A stretch of 59,736 nucleotides of DNA from Kiritimatiellia bacterium (GTDB lineage Bacteria; Verrucomicrobiota; Kiritimatiellia; JAFGHX01). Shown here one piece after another: positions 17,420 to 26,600 of the stretch (position 1 is its first letter; each line of letters opens with the position of its first letter). The stretch is from the NCBI GenBank assembly GCA_016929905.1, contig JAFGHX010000256.1, positions 1 through 59,736 on the forward strand. Reading direction: 5' to 3'. The translations under genes were made by a program, and so were the position numbers. Under the pieces are notes generated by a model. It saw only the letters and a list, made by a program, of their open reading frames with translations. It was not told the origin of the DNA and did not search any database.

Positions 17420-18970
17420 ATGCCTCGACCGAATATCCTGATCTTTCTCGTCGACGAAGTACAGCGCGACGTGACGATGCCGGAGCATCCGTGCCGGATG
17501 CCGAACGTGCGGAAACTGGCGGATTCCGGCGTCACGTTCACCAACACGTTCTGTCCGTCGCCGCATTGCTGTCCGTCCCGAGCCACGATCATGACGGGCC
17601 TGTACCCGACGCGGCATGGCGTCTGGAACAACTTCCACACGCGGACAGCGTTCCAGCAGGGCTGGAATCCGGACGTACACCTGTTCTCGGAGTACCTGAA
17701 AGGGGCCGGCTATCACATGGCCTACTCCGGCAAGTGGCACGTGAGCAACGAGGAGACTCCCGCGGATCGCGGTTGGGAGGAACTGACCGGCTACAAGAAG
17801 CATCAGTTCCACCCGAGGCTTGAAGACTGGGATCAACGTGCGGCGCAACCCGAACCGCCCGATGAGCCGCGTCCTGACGGCGTCTTTCTTCGCCCCGGCT
17901 GGGGGCACCAGGCCGCATACGGCCCCGTCCTGGAGGAGCCGGACGCCTACGAGAACCTGCATTGGTACAAGACCGGCGTGCGGCCGGCGGTCGACGCGCT
18001 GCCTGAACTGGCCGGGCGTGAAGGGCCTTGGTGCCTGTGCATCAGCACGGACCTCGACCACCACAACCCGGTCCCCAAGGAATTCGCGGATCTGTACGAT
18101 CCGGACAAGGTCCCGTTGCCGCCGAGTTTCGGCGATCTGATGCACGACAAGCCGCACGTCTACCAGCGCATGCGGCACCAGATCTGGGGCCAGCTCAGCG
18201 AGGACGAGGTCCGTAAAGGCATCGCGCACTACTGGGCATTGTGCTCCTTGCAGGACCGGTTCTTCGGCGAGGTGCTCGACACGCTCGACAAGACCGGCCA
18301 GGCCGACAACACGCTCGTGCTCTTTCTCGGCGATCACGGCGACTACGGCTATGCGCACGGTCTCGCGAACATGGGGATCCCCGCGTTCCGCGAGGCCTAC
18401 CACGTGCCGTGCATCGCGCGGTGGCCCGCGGGCATCAGGAACCCGGGCCGCGTCGTCGAGGCATTCGTCTCATCCGCCGACCTGGCCCCGACTTTCGTGG
18501 AGCTGGGCGAGGCGAAGGCCGAGCAACGCTTCACCGGCAGCAGCCTCGCCCCGTTCCTGCGCGATGAGTCAACCCCGTCCGACTGGCCGGACGCCTGGTA
18601 TTCGCAGACGAAAGGCAACGAAGTCTACTACACGCAGCGCATCGTTCAGACGCGAAAATGGAAGTACGTCGCGAACTGGTTCGACTTCGACGAACTCTAC
18701 GACCTGGAGAACGACCCGCACGAGATGACGAACCTCGCGGTCCCGACGTCGGACGCGCTTGCGCAGTCGAACCGGGGCGAACAGGGCACGACCGGCGCCT
18801 TCACGCCCTGGCCGCCGCTGCCGCCGGAACTCGAAGAGGTCCGGCACGCGATGCTTGGCAAGATGTGGCGCTTCGCGCGGCGCGAGGAGGACATCGTCTT
18901 TAACCCCTTCCCGCCGGTCGCGCTGGCGGCCTACGGGCCGCTGGTGGGGTTACGGCAGGAAAAGGGTTGA
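17420..18970 (+). CDS. formylglycine-dependent sulfatase
   Basis: A 516-residue member of the alkaline-phosphatase-like sulfatase family. The active-site motif CCPSRATIMTG (about residues 51-61) carries the Cys that a maturase converts to formylglycine. Metal-site elements are VDE near residue 12, where DD is usual, and GDHGDYGYAHG near 308. SGKWHVS near 108 matches the conserved GKWH. No cleavable signal peptide is visible from ATG 17420, which follows AGAGGAGA; a start 16 codons upstream does not add one. It should remove sulfate esters from oligosaccharides, probably in the cytoplasm or through a non-classical route. It lies after the two beta-helix genes. Confidence 0.88.
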   Translation: MPRPNILIFLVDEVQRDVTMPEHPCRMPNVRKLADSGVTFTNTFCPSPHCCPSRATIMTGLYPTRHGVWNNFHTRTAFQQGWNPDVHLFSEYLKGAGYHMAYSGKWHVSNEETPADRGWEELTGYKKHQFHPRLEDWDQRAAQPEPPDEPRPDGVFLRPGWGHQAAYGPVLEEPDAYENLHWYKTGVRPAVDALPELAGREGPWCLCISTDLDHHNPVPKEFADLYDPDKVPLPPSFGDLMHDKPHVYQRMRHQIWGQLSEDEVRKGIAHYWALCSLQDRFFGEVLDTLDKTGQADNTLVLFLGDHGDYGYAHGLANMGIPAFREAYHVPCIARWPAGIRNPGRVVEAFVSSADLAPTFVELGEAKAEQRFTGSSLAPFLRDESTPSDWPDAWYSQTKGNEVYYTQRIVQTRKWKYVANWFDFDELYDLENDPHEMTNLAVPTSDALAQSNRGEQGTTGAFTPWPPLPPELEEVRHAMLGKMWRFARREEDIVFNPFPPVALAAYGPLVGLRQEKG

Positions 18971-19056
18971 GAGGCGGCGCCTCCGCTTGACAAGGCCTCC
19001 GCGCGACGCCACTGCGATCAGGAGAAGATTCGGGCAAGTCCACGTCCAGTTTCTTA

Positions 19057-19093
19057 TTGCTATCCGCGGGAAATAGGTCTATAGTCATAGACC
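19057..19093 (+). promoter_or_regulatory. promoter and operator of the Phd/VapC pair
   Basis: -35 box TTGCTA (19057-19062), 17 bp, -10 box TATAGT (19080-19085). A perfect inverted repeat, GGTCTAT (19076-19082) and ATAGACC (19087-19093) around AGTC, overlaps the -10 box. Antitoxins of this family normally repress their own operon through such a site. Confidence 0.65.
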
Positions 19094-19117
19094 ATGGACC
19101 TGTTTATGGAGGGGGCT

Positions 19118-19348
19118 ATGAGCATGCTTACGGTTTCGAAGTCCGTCTTCAAGACCAAGGCTTTCGCCTATCTTCGCCGAGTCGAGAATGGCGATCGGGT
19201 TTGCATCACCGACCACGGGCGTCCGGTGGTGGATCTTGTGCCGCACAGGGAGGCACAGGACAGGGAGCTGAAAGAACTGCGAGGCTTGGTGCTGAAGTAC
19301 GATAGGCCAATGGATCCGGTCGACGAGAAGTGGGAGGCCGACACGTGA
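19118..19348 (+). CDS. Phd/YefM-family antitoxin
   Basis: A 76-residue antitoxin. The N-terminal Phd fold is visible in FKTKAFAYLRRVENGDRVCI followed by TDHGRPVVDLVP, and the acidic, disordered C-terminus (PVDEKWEADT) would bind the toxin. Three ATGs precede or follow in frame; 19118 is preferred because GGAGGGG lies at the right distance. Its TGA overlaps the GTG of the toxin gene, giving coupled translation. Confidence 0.85.
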   Translation: MSMLTVSKSVFKTKAFAYLRRVENGDRVCITDHGRPVVDLVPHREAQDRELKELRGLVLKYDRPMDPVDEKWEADT

Positions 19349-19743
19349 TCGTGCTGGACACCCATGCCTGGATCTGGTTCATCAATTCTCCTGAAATGCT
19401 GGGCAAGCGGGCGGGCAAATTGATCGAAAGCGCCCGCGTTCGGGAGGAACCCATCCATGTCTCGTGCATCAGTACGTGGGAAGTCCACATGCTGGCAGCC
19501 AAGGGCCGTCTCTCTCTGGCCGTGTCCGCGGAGGTATGGGTGGCACGTTGTGAGCGGCTCAGCCTCCTCCGCTTTGAACCGGTCAATAACGATATCGCCC
19601 GACTCGCGGTCAACGACTGCGCGTCGTTGCCCGGCGACCCGGCTGACCGCATCATCGCGGCGACAGCTCTGTACCTCGGGGCATCGCTCATCACGCGCGA
19701 CGAGAAGATCCGCGACGCCGGCATGGTGAAGTGTGTATGGTAA
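19345..19743 (+). CDS. VapC-family PIN-domain toxin
   Basis: A 132-residue PIN-domain ribonuclease. The acidic metal-binding set is present: Asp4 in VLDTHAW, Glu in STWEVH, Asp in DPADRIIAAT and Asp in TRDEKI. Members cleave RNA, often tRNA or rRNA, and are neutralised by the partner antitoxin. GTG 19345 overlaps the antitoxin stop (GTGA) and follows GGGAGG; a GTG five codons earlier is less likely. Confidence 0.85.
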   Translation: MIVLDTHAWIWFINSPEMLGKRAGKLIESARVREEPIHVSCISTWEVHMLAAKGRLSLAVSAEVWVARCERLSLLRFEPVNNDIARLAVNDCASLPGDPADRIIAATALYLGASLITRDEKIRDAGMVKCVW

Positions 19744-19813
19744 AGGGTAGGGTATCAGATCTGGAAGTGAATGCCATATCCAAAAGGATGGTTAGGGCCG
19801 GAAGGAGCCGCAC

Positions 19814-20074
19814 ATGCATAAGTCCGCATTCCTGGGATGCGGTCCGCGCGCGCCTGCGCGTTCGTCGAGAAGGACAAGCCGGTGGCCGCCTGCGATCTGG
19901 ACGAGGGCCGGCTCGGCAAGTTCGCGGAGGAATTCGGGCTCGCGCATCGCTACACCGATCTCCACGAGAGGCTCGAGAAGGAGAAGCCGGACCTGCTCCA
20001 CATCGTGACGGCGCCCGCGCTGCGTGTGCCGCTGATGACGATCGCCTCGGAACATGCCGTGCCCCCGGCGCTGG
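19814..20074 (+). pseudogene. broken duplicate of the Gfo/Idh oxidoreductase gene
   Basis: This stretch matches the 5' part of the gene at 22452, from its ribosome site and HKSAFLGCG start through LHIVTAPALRVPLMTIASEH. Two faults are visible. First, the CG-rich tract after GCG is 14 nt here (19843-19856) but 30 nt in the intact copy (22481-22510), a 16-nt loss that shifts the frame. Second, homology ends abruptly at about 20074 and the remaining two thirds are missing. It is a duplicated, truncated and frameshifted copy. Confidence 0.88.
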
Positions 20075-20236
20075 GACAGCCCTTGTCTCCGGCACTATCC
20101 CATGGTGAAGCCGCAAGCTTGCCTGTCAGCCGGTCTGAGCGAGAATTCCGCGATTGTTGACGAGAATTTTGCATTTGTGGATGAAACGGCGGCAGGGGGC
20201 GGCTAGTCTGAACAGAGAGGATCGGAGACTCGCGTC

Positions 20237-21934
20237 ATGGGCAACAGCACGAGCCGCGCCACGCAATGGGACATCATGGAACTGGCCTTCGAGGCCGAGC
20301 AGGACCCTGCCTGGTGGGAGACTCCCCTGCGGGTCGAATTCCGGAATGGCGACACCGTCCTCGATCTGGCGGGGTATTGGGACGGCGGCAAGATCTGGAC
20401 GGTCCGCTTCGCGCCGACCGTGCCCGGCATCTGGCGCTGGAATGCGCGGTCCGCCGACGCCGGGCTGAACGGGCGGCGCGGCACGATCGAGTGCGCGCCG
20501 GCAACGGAGTCGGACATTGCGCGGAACGCGAACTACCGGGGGCACATCGGCCTCAGCGCGAACGGCCGGTATTTTCAGTATGCCGACGGCACGCCGTTCT
20601 TTCTGCTCGCCAACACCGTTTGGGCGGTGAACACGGCGCGTTGCGGGTTGGGCAGCAACGGCGACGGCCCGTTCCACACGCTCCTGAACGATTGCCGGGC
20701 GAAGCGGTTCACGGCGATACTCATGCAATGCATGCGCGGGTTCGGCGACACCACGACCGAGCCGGCCGGGCAGCGCAACGAAGGCGGGTATCCCTTCGCG
20801 GATGACGACGTGCGGAAGCTGAATCCGGCGTATTTCCAGTGGCTGGACCGCCGCATGCGGGCCATCTGGGACGCCGGCATGATTCTGGCCGTGCCCCCCA
20901 CGTGGTGGGGCAAGACGGGCAACTGCTTCTTCAGCCACGACTGGGCCAAACGGATCAGCGTCCACCTCGCGCGCCGCTGCGGCGCGTATAACGCGATCTG
21001 GAGTGTGTCCGGCGAATACTCCGGCGCCATGCGTGACTGCGGATGGACGAAGGCGGACATCGACGATCTGGGCCGCACCGTGCGGGCGGACAACCCGTAC
21101 GGGCACCCGCTCTCCATTCATCCCGGCGGCGGCGGACAGTCGCCGCCGCCCTACGCGTATGCCGGCCCCACGCCGAGCAGCCTGCCGGACGGGAACCACG
21201 CCTCACCGACGCACAAGGTCCAGTCCTCTCGGCCCTTTCACGTCTCCGGCTGGCTCGATCACAATTGGCTGCAGACGGGGCATGCTCCGGATCGGCTGCA
21301 CAACGTGGTGGGGCGAATCGGCGAGAACCGGGCACTGGCCCCCACGCGGCCCGTATTCCTGTCGGAAGCGTTCTACGAAGGCAACCAGGGCGCGTCGTCC
21401 TATCAGGTACGCTGGCAGGCGTGGTGCGCGTTTCTCGAGGGCGCGGCCGGATACGGGTACGGGGCGTTCGGCCTGTGGCAGTTCTTTGACCCCGACGACC
21501 CGGAAGGCGAGACGGGGAAAAACGTGCGCGCGCCGCTGCGCTGGCGCGAGGCCATGGCGCTCGAGGGCTCGGGTATGATGCGGCATGTTCGCGCGTTCTT
21601 CGAGAGATGCGAATGGTGGCGGCTCGAACCGCATCGGAACTGGCTGACCGTCGACGGCCGTCCGAACGGTCTGCCGACCGCGGACGACATCAGCCCTCCC
21701 GCTTGCGCGGCGGTTCCGGAAGCGCTTTGTGTGGTGTACGTGCCGCGCGGCAATGCACGGACGGCCATTGAGCTCGTCGGCTTGCCGCGGCAGCCCCGCC
21801 AAGCCAGATGGTACGATCCGAGGACGGGCGACTCTCTCGCCGCCGACACCCCGCCCCCGGACGCGACACAATGGCGCCTGCCGGCCCGGCCGACCGACGA
21901 GGACTGGGTGCTGTGCGTGGAGCGGGCGGGGTAG
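20237..21934 (+). CDS. DUF4038 glycoside hydrolase (GH140-like)
   Basis: A 565-residue protein. Residues about 8-90 match the DUF5060 sandwich (GYWDGGKIWTVRFAPTVPGI is characteristic), about 100-455 the DUF4038 TIM barrel (YFQYADGTPFFLLANTVW opens it; YNAIWSVSGEY and RPVFLSEAFYEG carry candidate acid residues), and about 465-565 a collagen-binding-like C-terminal domain. No signal peptide is visible, so it may act on imported oligosaccharides. The best-known DUF4038 enzymes cleave apiose in pectin, but related subgroups act on other sugars, so the substrate is open. It lies between the broken and intact copies of the Gfo/Idh gene. Confidence 0.8.
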   Translation: MGNSTSRATQWDIMELAFEAEQDPAWWETPLRVEFRNGDTVLDLAGYWDGGKIWTVRFAPTVPGIWRWNARSADAGLNGRRGTIECAPATESDIARNANYRGHIGLSANGRYFQYADGTPFFLLANTVWAVNTARCGLGSNGDGPFHTLLNDCRAKRFTAILMQCMRGFGDTTTEPAGQRNEGGYPFADDDVRKLNPAYFQWLDRRMRAIWDAGMILAVPPTWWGKTGNCFFSHDWAKRISVHLARRCGAYNAIWSVSGEYSGAMRDCGWTKADIDDLGRTVRADNPYGHPLSIHPGGGGQSPPPYAYAGPTPSSLPDGNHASPTHKVQSSRPFHVSGWLDHNWLQTGHAPDRLHNVVGRIGENRALAPTRPVFLSEAFYEGNQGASSYQVRWQAWCAFLEGAAGYGYGAFGLWQFFDPDDPEGETGKNVRAPLRWREAMALEGSGMMRHVRAFFERCEWWRLEPHRNWLTVDGRPNGLPTADDISPPACAAVPEALCVVYVPRGNARTAIELVGLPRQPRQARWYDPRTGDSLAADTPPPDATQWRLPARPTDEDWVLCVERAG

Positions 21935-21980
21935 CGCCCGGCCCGGGACGCAACACGAAGACCACGGCAAGATCGGCATG

Positions 21981-22056
21981 AATGGGCCGCTTCCAACACC
22001 GGATGGCCGGCTTCCTCGCCGTCCCCTCTCGACTGGCAGGTCATCATGCGAATTGC
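21981..22056 (-). repeat. 76-nt dispersed repeat, copy 1
   Basis: Read on the minus strand, this matches 30042-30117 over its full 76 nt, with roughly 60 positions identical. Both copies contain CGAGAGGGGACGGC. They lie between genes and in opposite orientation. The family has the look of the abundant hairpin repeats of Kiritimatiellota-like genomes (from memory of the group). Confidence 0.75.
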
Positions 22057-22338
22057 ACAAAATGCTGGACAGGACACGACCGTTCTCGCAACATCCGGCG
22101 CAGCAGGGCGAGACAGGATGAGTCCATGCCAAGACGCGGCTCACGAGGATTGCCCTCCGCCAGGCCTTCGGGGGACAGGCTGTTCGCCCTGCATGAACGG
22201 CAGACGTAGTACAGGTGGCGAACGTCCCCGCGAGCCGGGTTGATGGCGTGGACACGCGCGATGGTGGGTGGCTTCGTTTTCGAAAACCGCAACGAAGAAC
22301 GGGAAGTTTTCGGCGCCCAAGAGGGCGGATGTCAGAAG

Positions 22339-22430
22339 TCAGAGGTCAGTTGGGCGGCCCGTGTATGCGGGAAGAACCGCTGACCTCTGATCTCCGACCT
22401 CTGACCTGTCGGTTGCGGGCGAAGCCCGCA
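22339..22430. repeat. dispersed repeat copy 2 with flanking inverted segment
   Basis: 22377-22430 repeats 29-82 (52/54 identical), including the TGCGGGC/GCCCGCA hairpin at 22414-22430. In addition TCAGAGGTCAG (22339-22349) is the exact reverse complement of CTGACCTCTGA (22380-22390), so this copy can form a larger hairpin. It ends about 20 nt before the Gfo/Idh start codon and may shape its leader. Confidence 0.8.
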
Positions 22431-22451
22431 CGAGATCCGAAGGAGACACAC

Positions 22452-23468
22452 ATGCGCAAGTCGGCATTCCTGGGATGCGGCGCGCGCGCGCGCGCGCACG
22501 CGCGCGCCTACGCGTTCGTGGAGAAGGGCAAGCCCGCGGCCGCGTGCGATCTGGACGAGGAGCGGCTCGGCAAGTTCGCGGACGAATTCGGGCTCGCGCA
22601 TCGCTACACGGATATCCACGAGATGATCGAGAAGGAGAAGCCGGACCTGCTCCACATCGTGACGGCGCCCACGCGGCGCGTGCCGCTGATGACGATCGCT
22701 TCGGAACATGCCGTGCCCGTGGCGCTGGTCGAGAAACCGATCGCCTTGCAGGGCGAGGATTGGCGCGCGCTCACGCAGCTCGAGCAGACCACCAAGACAA
22801 AGTTCATTGTCAACACGCAGCTCCACTTTCACGCCCGCAACCTGGAATTCAAGCGCGACGTGGCGGAAGGCCGGATCGGCGAGGTCCGGTTCATCGACAT
22901 CAGCTGCGCCTCCACCATGCCGGACCAGGGCGTGCACATCCTCGAGTTGGCCCACTCCTACAACGGGTTCAGCAGCCCGACCCGGGTATTCGCCGCCGTT
23001 GCCGGGGCCGATGCGCTGTCCGCGACGGCCCCATCGCCGGATACGGCCCAGGCCGCCATCGCCTTCGAGAACGGGGTCCGCGCCCAGATGACGACCGGGC
23101 CCTACGCCCCGAGAATCCCGGGCCGGGAAAGCGTGTACCATCACAAGCGGATCGCCGTCCATGGTACTGAAGGCTTCGTGCATTGGACCATGGTCGGCTG
23201 GGAACGGTTCACGCGGAGCGGCGGCTACGAACGCGGCGAGCACGACTACACGGAAGAAGACGACAAGGCCCAGGCACGGTTGACCGATTCGGCGTTCGAT
23301 CTGCGCGCGGATCCCTCAATCCCGCACGGAACACGGCTCGCGCTCGCGCTCCGCCAGTTCAACGTGATTCTCGGCGCCTACATGAGCGCGCTTGAACGAC
23401 GGCCCGTGGAGCTGCCCTGCGCGCCGAGCGACGGATTGCTCGACGCGCTCCGCGCGGCGTTGGGATAG
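22452..23468 (+). CDS. Gfo/Idh/MocA-family NAD(P)-dependent oxidoreductase
   Basis: A 338-residue protein. The N-terminal Rossmann domain begins KSAFLGCGARARAHA, with Asp in AAACDLDEERL selecting the cofactor ribose, and the family's EKP motif appears as LVEKPIAL (about residues 94-101). The C-terminal alpha/beta domain has HILELAHSY, a candidate catalytic His region. Such enzymes oxidise or reduce sugars, inositols or amino sugars. ATG 22452 follows GAAGGAGA; the open frame upstream is in repeat DNA. The codons for residues 10-20 are an almost pure CG alternation (22478-22508). Its neighbours suggest a role in converting released monosaccharides. Confidence 0.85.
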   Translation: MRKSAFLGCGARARAHARAYAFVEKGKPAAACDLDEERLGKFADEFGLAHRYTDIHEMIEKEKPDLLHIVTAPTRRVPLMTIASEHAVPVALVEKPIALQGEDWRALTQLEQTTKTKFIVNTQLHFHARNLEFKRDVAEGRIGEVRFIDISCASTMPDQGVHILELAHSYNGFSSPTRVFAAVAGADALSATAPSPDTAQAAIAFENGVRAQMTTGPYAPRIPGRESVYHHKRIAVHGTEGFVHWTMVGWERFTRSGGYERGEHDYTEEDDKAQARLTDSAFDLRADPSIPHGTRLALALRQFNVILGAYMSALERRPVELPCAPSDGLLDALRAALG

Positions 23469-23699
23469 TGCGTGTATCCTGAAGATCCCCTACGTACGAG
23501 ACTAGCCCAGTCCTGCAAGAAACGAAGATTTCCGCGAAGACCAAAGCAACTGCGGCGGAAGCAGGAGGCGCACATGTCGACGGCGTGGCCGAAGAGACAT
23601 ATTCCGAACCGGATCGCCGGGCTCAAGGGTTCGCGCAGAAACTAGTTCACAGGCTGTTCAGCATGGGCTGGAACTGAACGGGGCAGACGTGATGCGGCG

Positions 23700-24019
23700 C
23701 GTGCACCATCCGTCACACGAGCTGGGTTTTCACGGAGGCGGAAGGGTTTCTTGCGCGTTACGTGGCGCCGGGCGAAAAGGTGACGGAGGGGCAATGCGTG
23801 GCCGAGATCTGGGAGCCGCGCACGTTTCGCGTGGGCCGGCGGACCCGCGCGCCATTTGACGGCTACCTGAATAGTCTCGGTCGCAACCCGATCGCCCGGG
23901 GCGATCCGGAACAGGAGATCATGAACATCGGAGAGCGGGTCGCCGGGTTCGTCAAGCCGGCACAAGCGGTGTCGCCGCGCAAGCGGCTGGAAGTTGAGCC
24001 GGGGCGGGCATGCTCTTGA
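23700..24019 (+). pseudogene. 3' fragment of an AstE/AspA-like (M14) deacylase gene
   Basis: The frame reads WVFTEAEGFLARYVAPGEKV, then GQCVAEIWEP and RAPFDGYL, and ends after GFVKPAQ. This matches the C-terminal barrel-sandwich part of succinylglutamate desuccinylase/aspartoacylase-like proteins. The zinc-peptidase domain that should precede it is absent, and no start codon fits. A short ORF with a good AGGAGG site at 23575-23649 (MSTAWPKRHIPNRIAGLKG) lies just upstream and could be the head of the same or another lost gene. Confidence 0.55.
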
Positions 24020-24088
24020 GCCGCCGACCGATCTTTTTGTCCGGGAACGGGGTTGGGCGGACATCCTTAACTATGGAGAGGGCAGCGT

Positions 24089-26293
24089 ATGGCGGCGAAA
24101 CAGCAGGCGCGCGAGCCGGACGATGGGCGGCTTCTCGCCGAGTTCGATGCGACCGGCGCCGAGCAGGCGTTTCGGGCGCTGGTCGAGCGGCACACGGCGA
24201 TGGTCTACGGGATCTGCCGGCGCGGCATGCCGCGCCCCGCCGTGGCCGCCGAACTCGGCTGTTCGCAAGCCGCGCTCGACAAGCGCATCGCGCGCTCGCT
24301 CGGCACGCTCAGGACGCGCCTGAGCCGGTACGGAGCGACCGTCTCGGCCGGCGCGCTGGCTCTGCATCTGGGCGAATGCGCCGCGGAAGCCGCGCCCGCG
24401 GACCTGGCGGCCGCCTGCCAGACCGCCGCGTTGGGCGCGGCGGCCGGCAGCGCCGCGCCCGGCACGGCCGGCCTCATGGCCAAGGGCGCGTTGCGGATGA
24501 TGACCGTGGCGAAGGCCAAGGCAGCCGCGGCGGTGGCCGGCGCCGTTCTCGCGACTTCGGCCGCCGGCGTGGGGGGCGTGAAGTACGCCATGTCGCCGCA
24601 ACCCGCGCCGGCCCCGCCCGCGGACAGCGCGCAGAGCCAACCCCACATGAAACGTGTCGGCCCGAACCTGATCCCGAACCCCGCGGTCACGGGCATGACC
24701 GGGTGGCGGCTGGCCGGCGACGCCGCCTACGAGCCGGCTCTGTCGCGAAACGCCGGGTCCGGCTGCTTCCGGCTCACCTCACCCTACCGCTGGACAAAGG
24801 ACGGGGCGGACCCCAAGACATCGAAAGCCACGGCGGACCTGGTCCCGGTCACGCCGAACCGAACCTACACGTTCGCGCTCTACATGCGTTCGACGCACGT
24901 CGCGCGCTGGCTCACGCTGCGCATAGACCATTTTGACCGGGCCAAACGCCAAATGAAGACGGCCAAGGGGCACTACAGATTCGAACAGCAGCACTGCGGG
25001 AACAGCGTGCCGCAACGCTGGGAAGAGACGGCCATGGAGTTCCGGACCGCTTCCGCGACGCACTACGTGCAAATCAAGCTCTTGCCCTGGAACTCGGAGG
25101 ACAACACCGGGCACATCTGGGTGGACGATTTCTACTTCGGGGAAGGGTTGGGTTTCGAGCAGCCGCCCTCGCGCAAGACGCCGTTTGCCGGTTCGCTCGT
25201 CCGCGTGGATGCGCTCGGCAATTACGAGGTTAACCGCGACGGCCAATGGGTCCCGTTCTTCCTGTGGGGTGTATTCAAGGACAATGCGCGCGGAGACTGG
25301 TCCATCTACTCGGACCAGGGCTGGAACTGCATCATGGACTGCACGAGCGTCACGTATCTGGAGAAGTGCCGGGCCGCCAAATCCGTTTTCAATCCCGACG
25401 GCGTGTTCGGGTGTTTCTCCGTCAGCTCGTACGTCAATCCGAAAGGCTGGGCGTACGGCAACTGGAAGGGGCTGTCGGCCGACCTCCAGGCGATCAAGGA
25501 CGCCGGCCTGATGGACCGCGTATTCACCTATTTCTGGGACAACGAGAACTCGTGGGACGTCTGGCAGCCGAATCTGGACGCGGTAGCCCTCATCCGAAAG
25601 GCCGATACCGACGCGGCCGGCCGCCGCATGCACCCGATAACAGTCCTTCAAGGCACATACAACACGGCCCGCGCCTATGCGAAGGCCGGGCTGAGCGATG
25701 CGGTTGGATCCTATGTCGGGACCGGCAGACCCGGCGCGGACGGCGGCTGGGAGTTCGGCACGGCACTGCTCGACAACATCGAAGGCCAGATCAGTCTCGT
25801 CTCCTTTGCCAACATCACCGAAACGGGCCCGCTCAGCGCCGGCGCGTTTCGGGCCAAGGTCTACAATGCCATCCTGGCCGGCGCGAAAGGGATCACGTAC
25901 TGGCGCGATTGCTTCAACGAGCGTTCCAGGAAAGAATTTCCGAACAACCTGCCGATCGACGAACAGCCCTGGTGGCCGGAATTCCCGACGATCCGGCGCG
26001 AGGTCGATAGGCTGCTGCCGCTCATCCGCCGGCCGCATTGGACCGCGTGGCGGGTGACCGCCTCGACCAACCAGCTCCGGTTCGGCACCCGCGATTTTCA
26101 GCGGCACGGCTACATCGTCATCCAGAACCCGGGTTCCAAGCCCATCAACGCCGAGTTCAGAATCGACGGTCTGCCATACAAGCCGGCGGTCGTGAAGGAT
26201 TTCCTGACCGGCGCCACGCTCGCGCCCGCAACGGCCAACACGTTCCACCTGGACCTGGCGGGCTACCAGACGCGGGTCTGCCGGCTCGAATGA
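24089..26293 (+). CDS. abridged ECF sigma factor fused to an extracytoplasmic glycosidase
   Basis: A 734-residue fusion. Residues 11-45 (DDGRLLAEFDATGAEQAFRA, then LVERHTAMVYGICRR) match the first helix of region 2 of planctomycete-type ECF sigma factors; residues 48-82 (AVAAELGCSQAALDKRIARS, then LGTLRTRLSR) match the region 4 helix-turn-helix. The roughly 100 residues that normally lie between are missing in frame. Residues 83-140 are the Ala-rich extension of such factors and 143-166 a transmembrane segment. Outside the membrane come a CBM4/9-like domain (about 193-350) and a TIM-barrel-like glycosidase domain (about 355-734) of unrecognised family. GGAGAGG precedes ATG 24089; an alternative start near 24497 would give a plain secreted enzyme but lacks a ribosome site. 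Confidence 0.7.
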   Translation: MAAKQQAREPDDGRLLAEFDATGAEQAFRALVERHTAMVYGICRRGMPRPAVAAELGCSQAALDKRIARSLGTLRTRLSRYGATVSAGALALHLGECAAEAAPADLAAACQTAALGAAAGSAAPGTAGLMAKGALRMMTVAKAKAAAAVAGAVLATSAAGVGGVKYAMSPQPAPAPPADSAQSQPHMKRVGPNLIPNPAVTGMTGWRLAGDAAYEPALSRNAGSGCFRLTSPYRWTKDGADPKTSKATADLVPVTPNRTYTFALYMRSTHVARWLTLRIDHFDRAKRQMKTAKGHYRFEQQHCGNSVPQRWEETAMEFRTASATHYVQIKLLPWNSEDNTGHIWVDDFYFGEGLGFEQPPSRKTPFAGSLVRVDALGNYEVNRDGQWVPFFLWGVFKDNARGDWSIYSDQGWNCIMDCTSVTYLEKCRAAKSVFNPDGVFGCFSVSSYVNPKGWAYGNWKGLSADLQAIKDAGLMDRVFTYFWDNENSWDVWQPNLDAVALIRKADTDAAGRRMHPITVLQGTYNTARAYAKAGLSDAVGSYVGTGRPGADGGWEFGTALLDNIEGQISLVSFANITETGPLSAGAFRAKVYNAILAGAKGITYWRDCFNERSRKEFPNNLPIDEQPWWPEFPTIRREVDRLLPLIRRPHWTAWRVTASTNQLRFGTRDFQRHGYIVIQNPGSKPINAEFRIDGLPYKPAVVKDFLTGATLAPATANTFHLDLAGYQTRVCRLE

Positions 26294-26403
26294 AAGCATT
26301 GAACGGGCCAGAGACATCATCAACCCGCCTGCAGCGACTGGGTCGCAGAGACCGCGGGCAGGTCGTCTACCGTTCGCGTCGCCGCACTCGTCAACCGAGA
26401 GGG

Positions 26404-26532
26404 ACAAGAAAGATCGCTGTCAGCTTTGACGGAACGCCCTTCACGGTCACGCTGGCCGGGCGCCAGACAGATGTTTATCGCCTGGTGAATCGCGATGGCC
26501 TGGGCAAACCGGTGGTGGAAATGCGGCCATGA
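26404..26532 (+). pseudogene. 3' scrap of a glycoside hydrolase gene
   Basis: The frame reads KIAVSFDGTPFTVTLAGRQT, then VYRLVN, and ends in VVEMRP. This looks like the closing beta-sandwich of a secreted glycosidase, in a different frame from the preceding gene and without a start. It is probably the last remnant of a deleted neighbour. Confidence 0.35.
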
Positions 26533-26600
26533 TTTCCGATACGACCGAAAGACGCATCCCGACGGTCCGCAAGACGTTGCGGGAGAAGGAGCGAGTTGGC

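Noticed and set aside
20157..20185. promoter before the DUF4038 gene (TTGACG at 20157)
   Set aside because: No acceptable -10 box lies 16-18 bp downstream.
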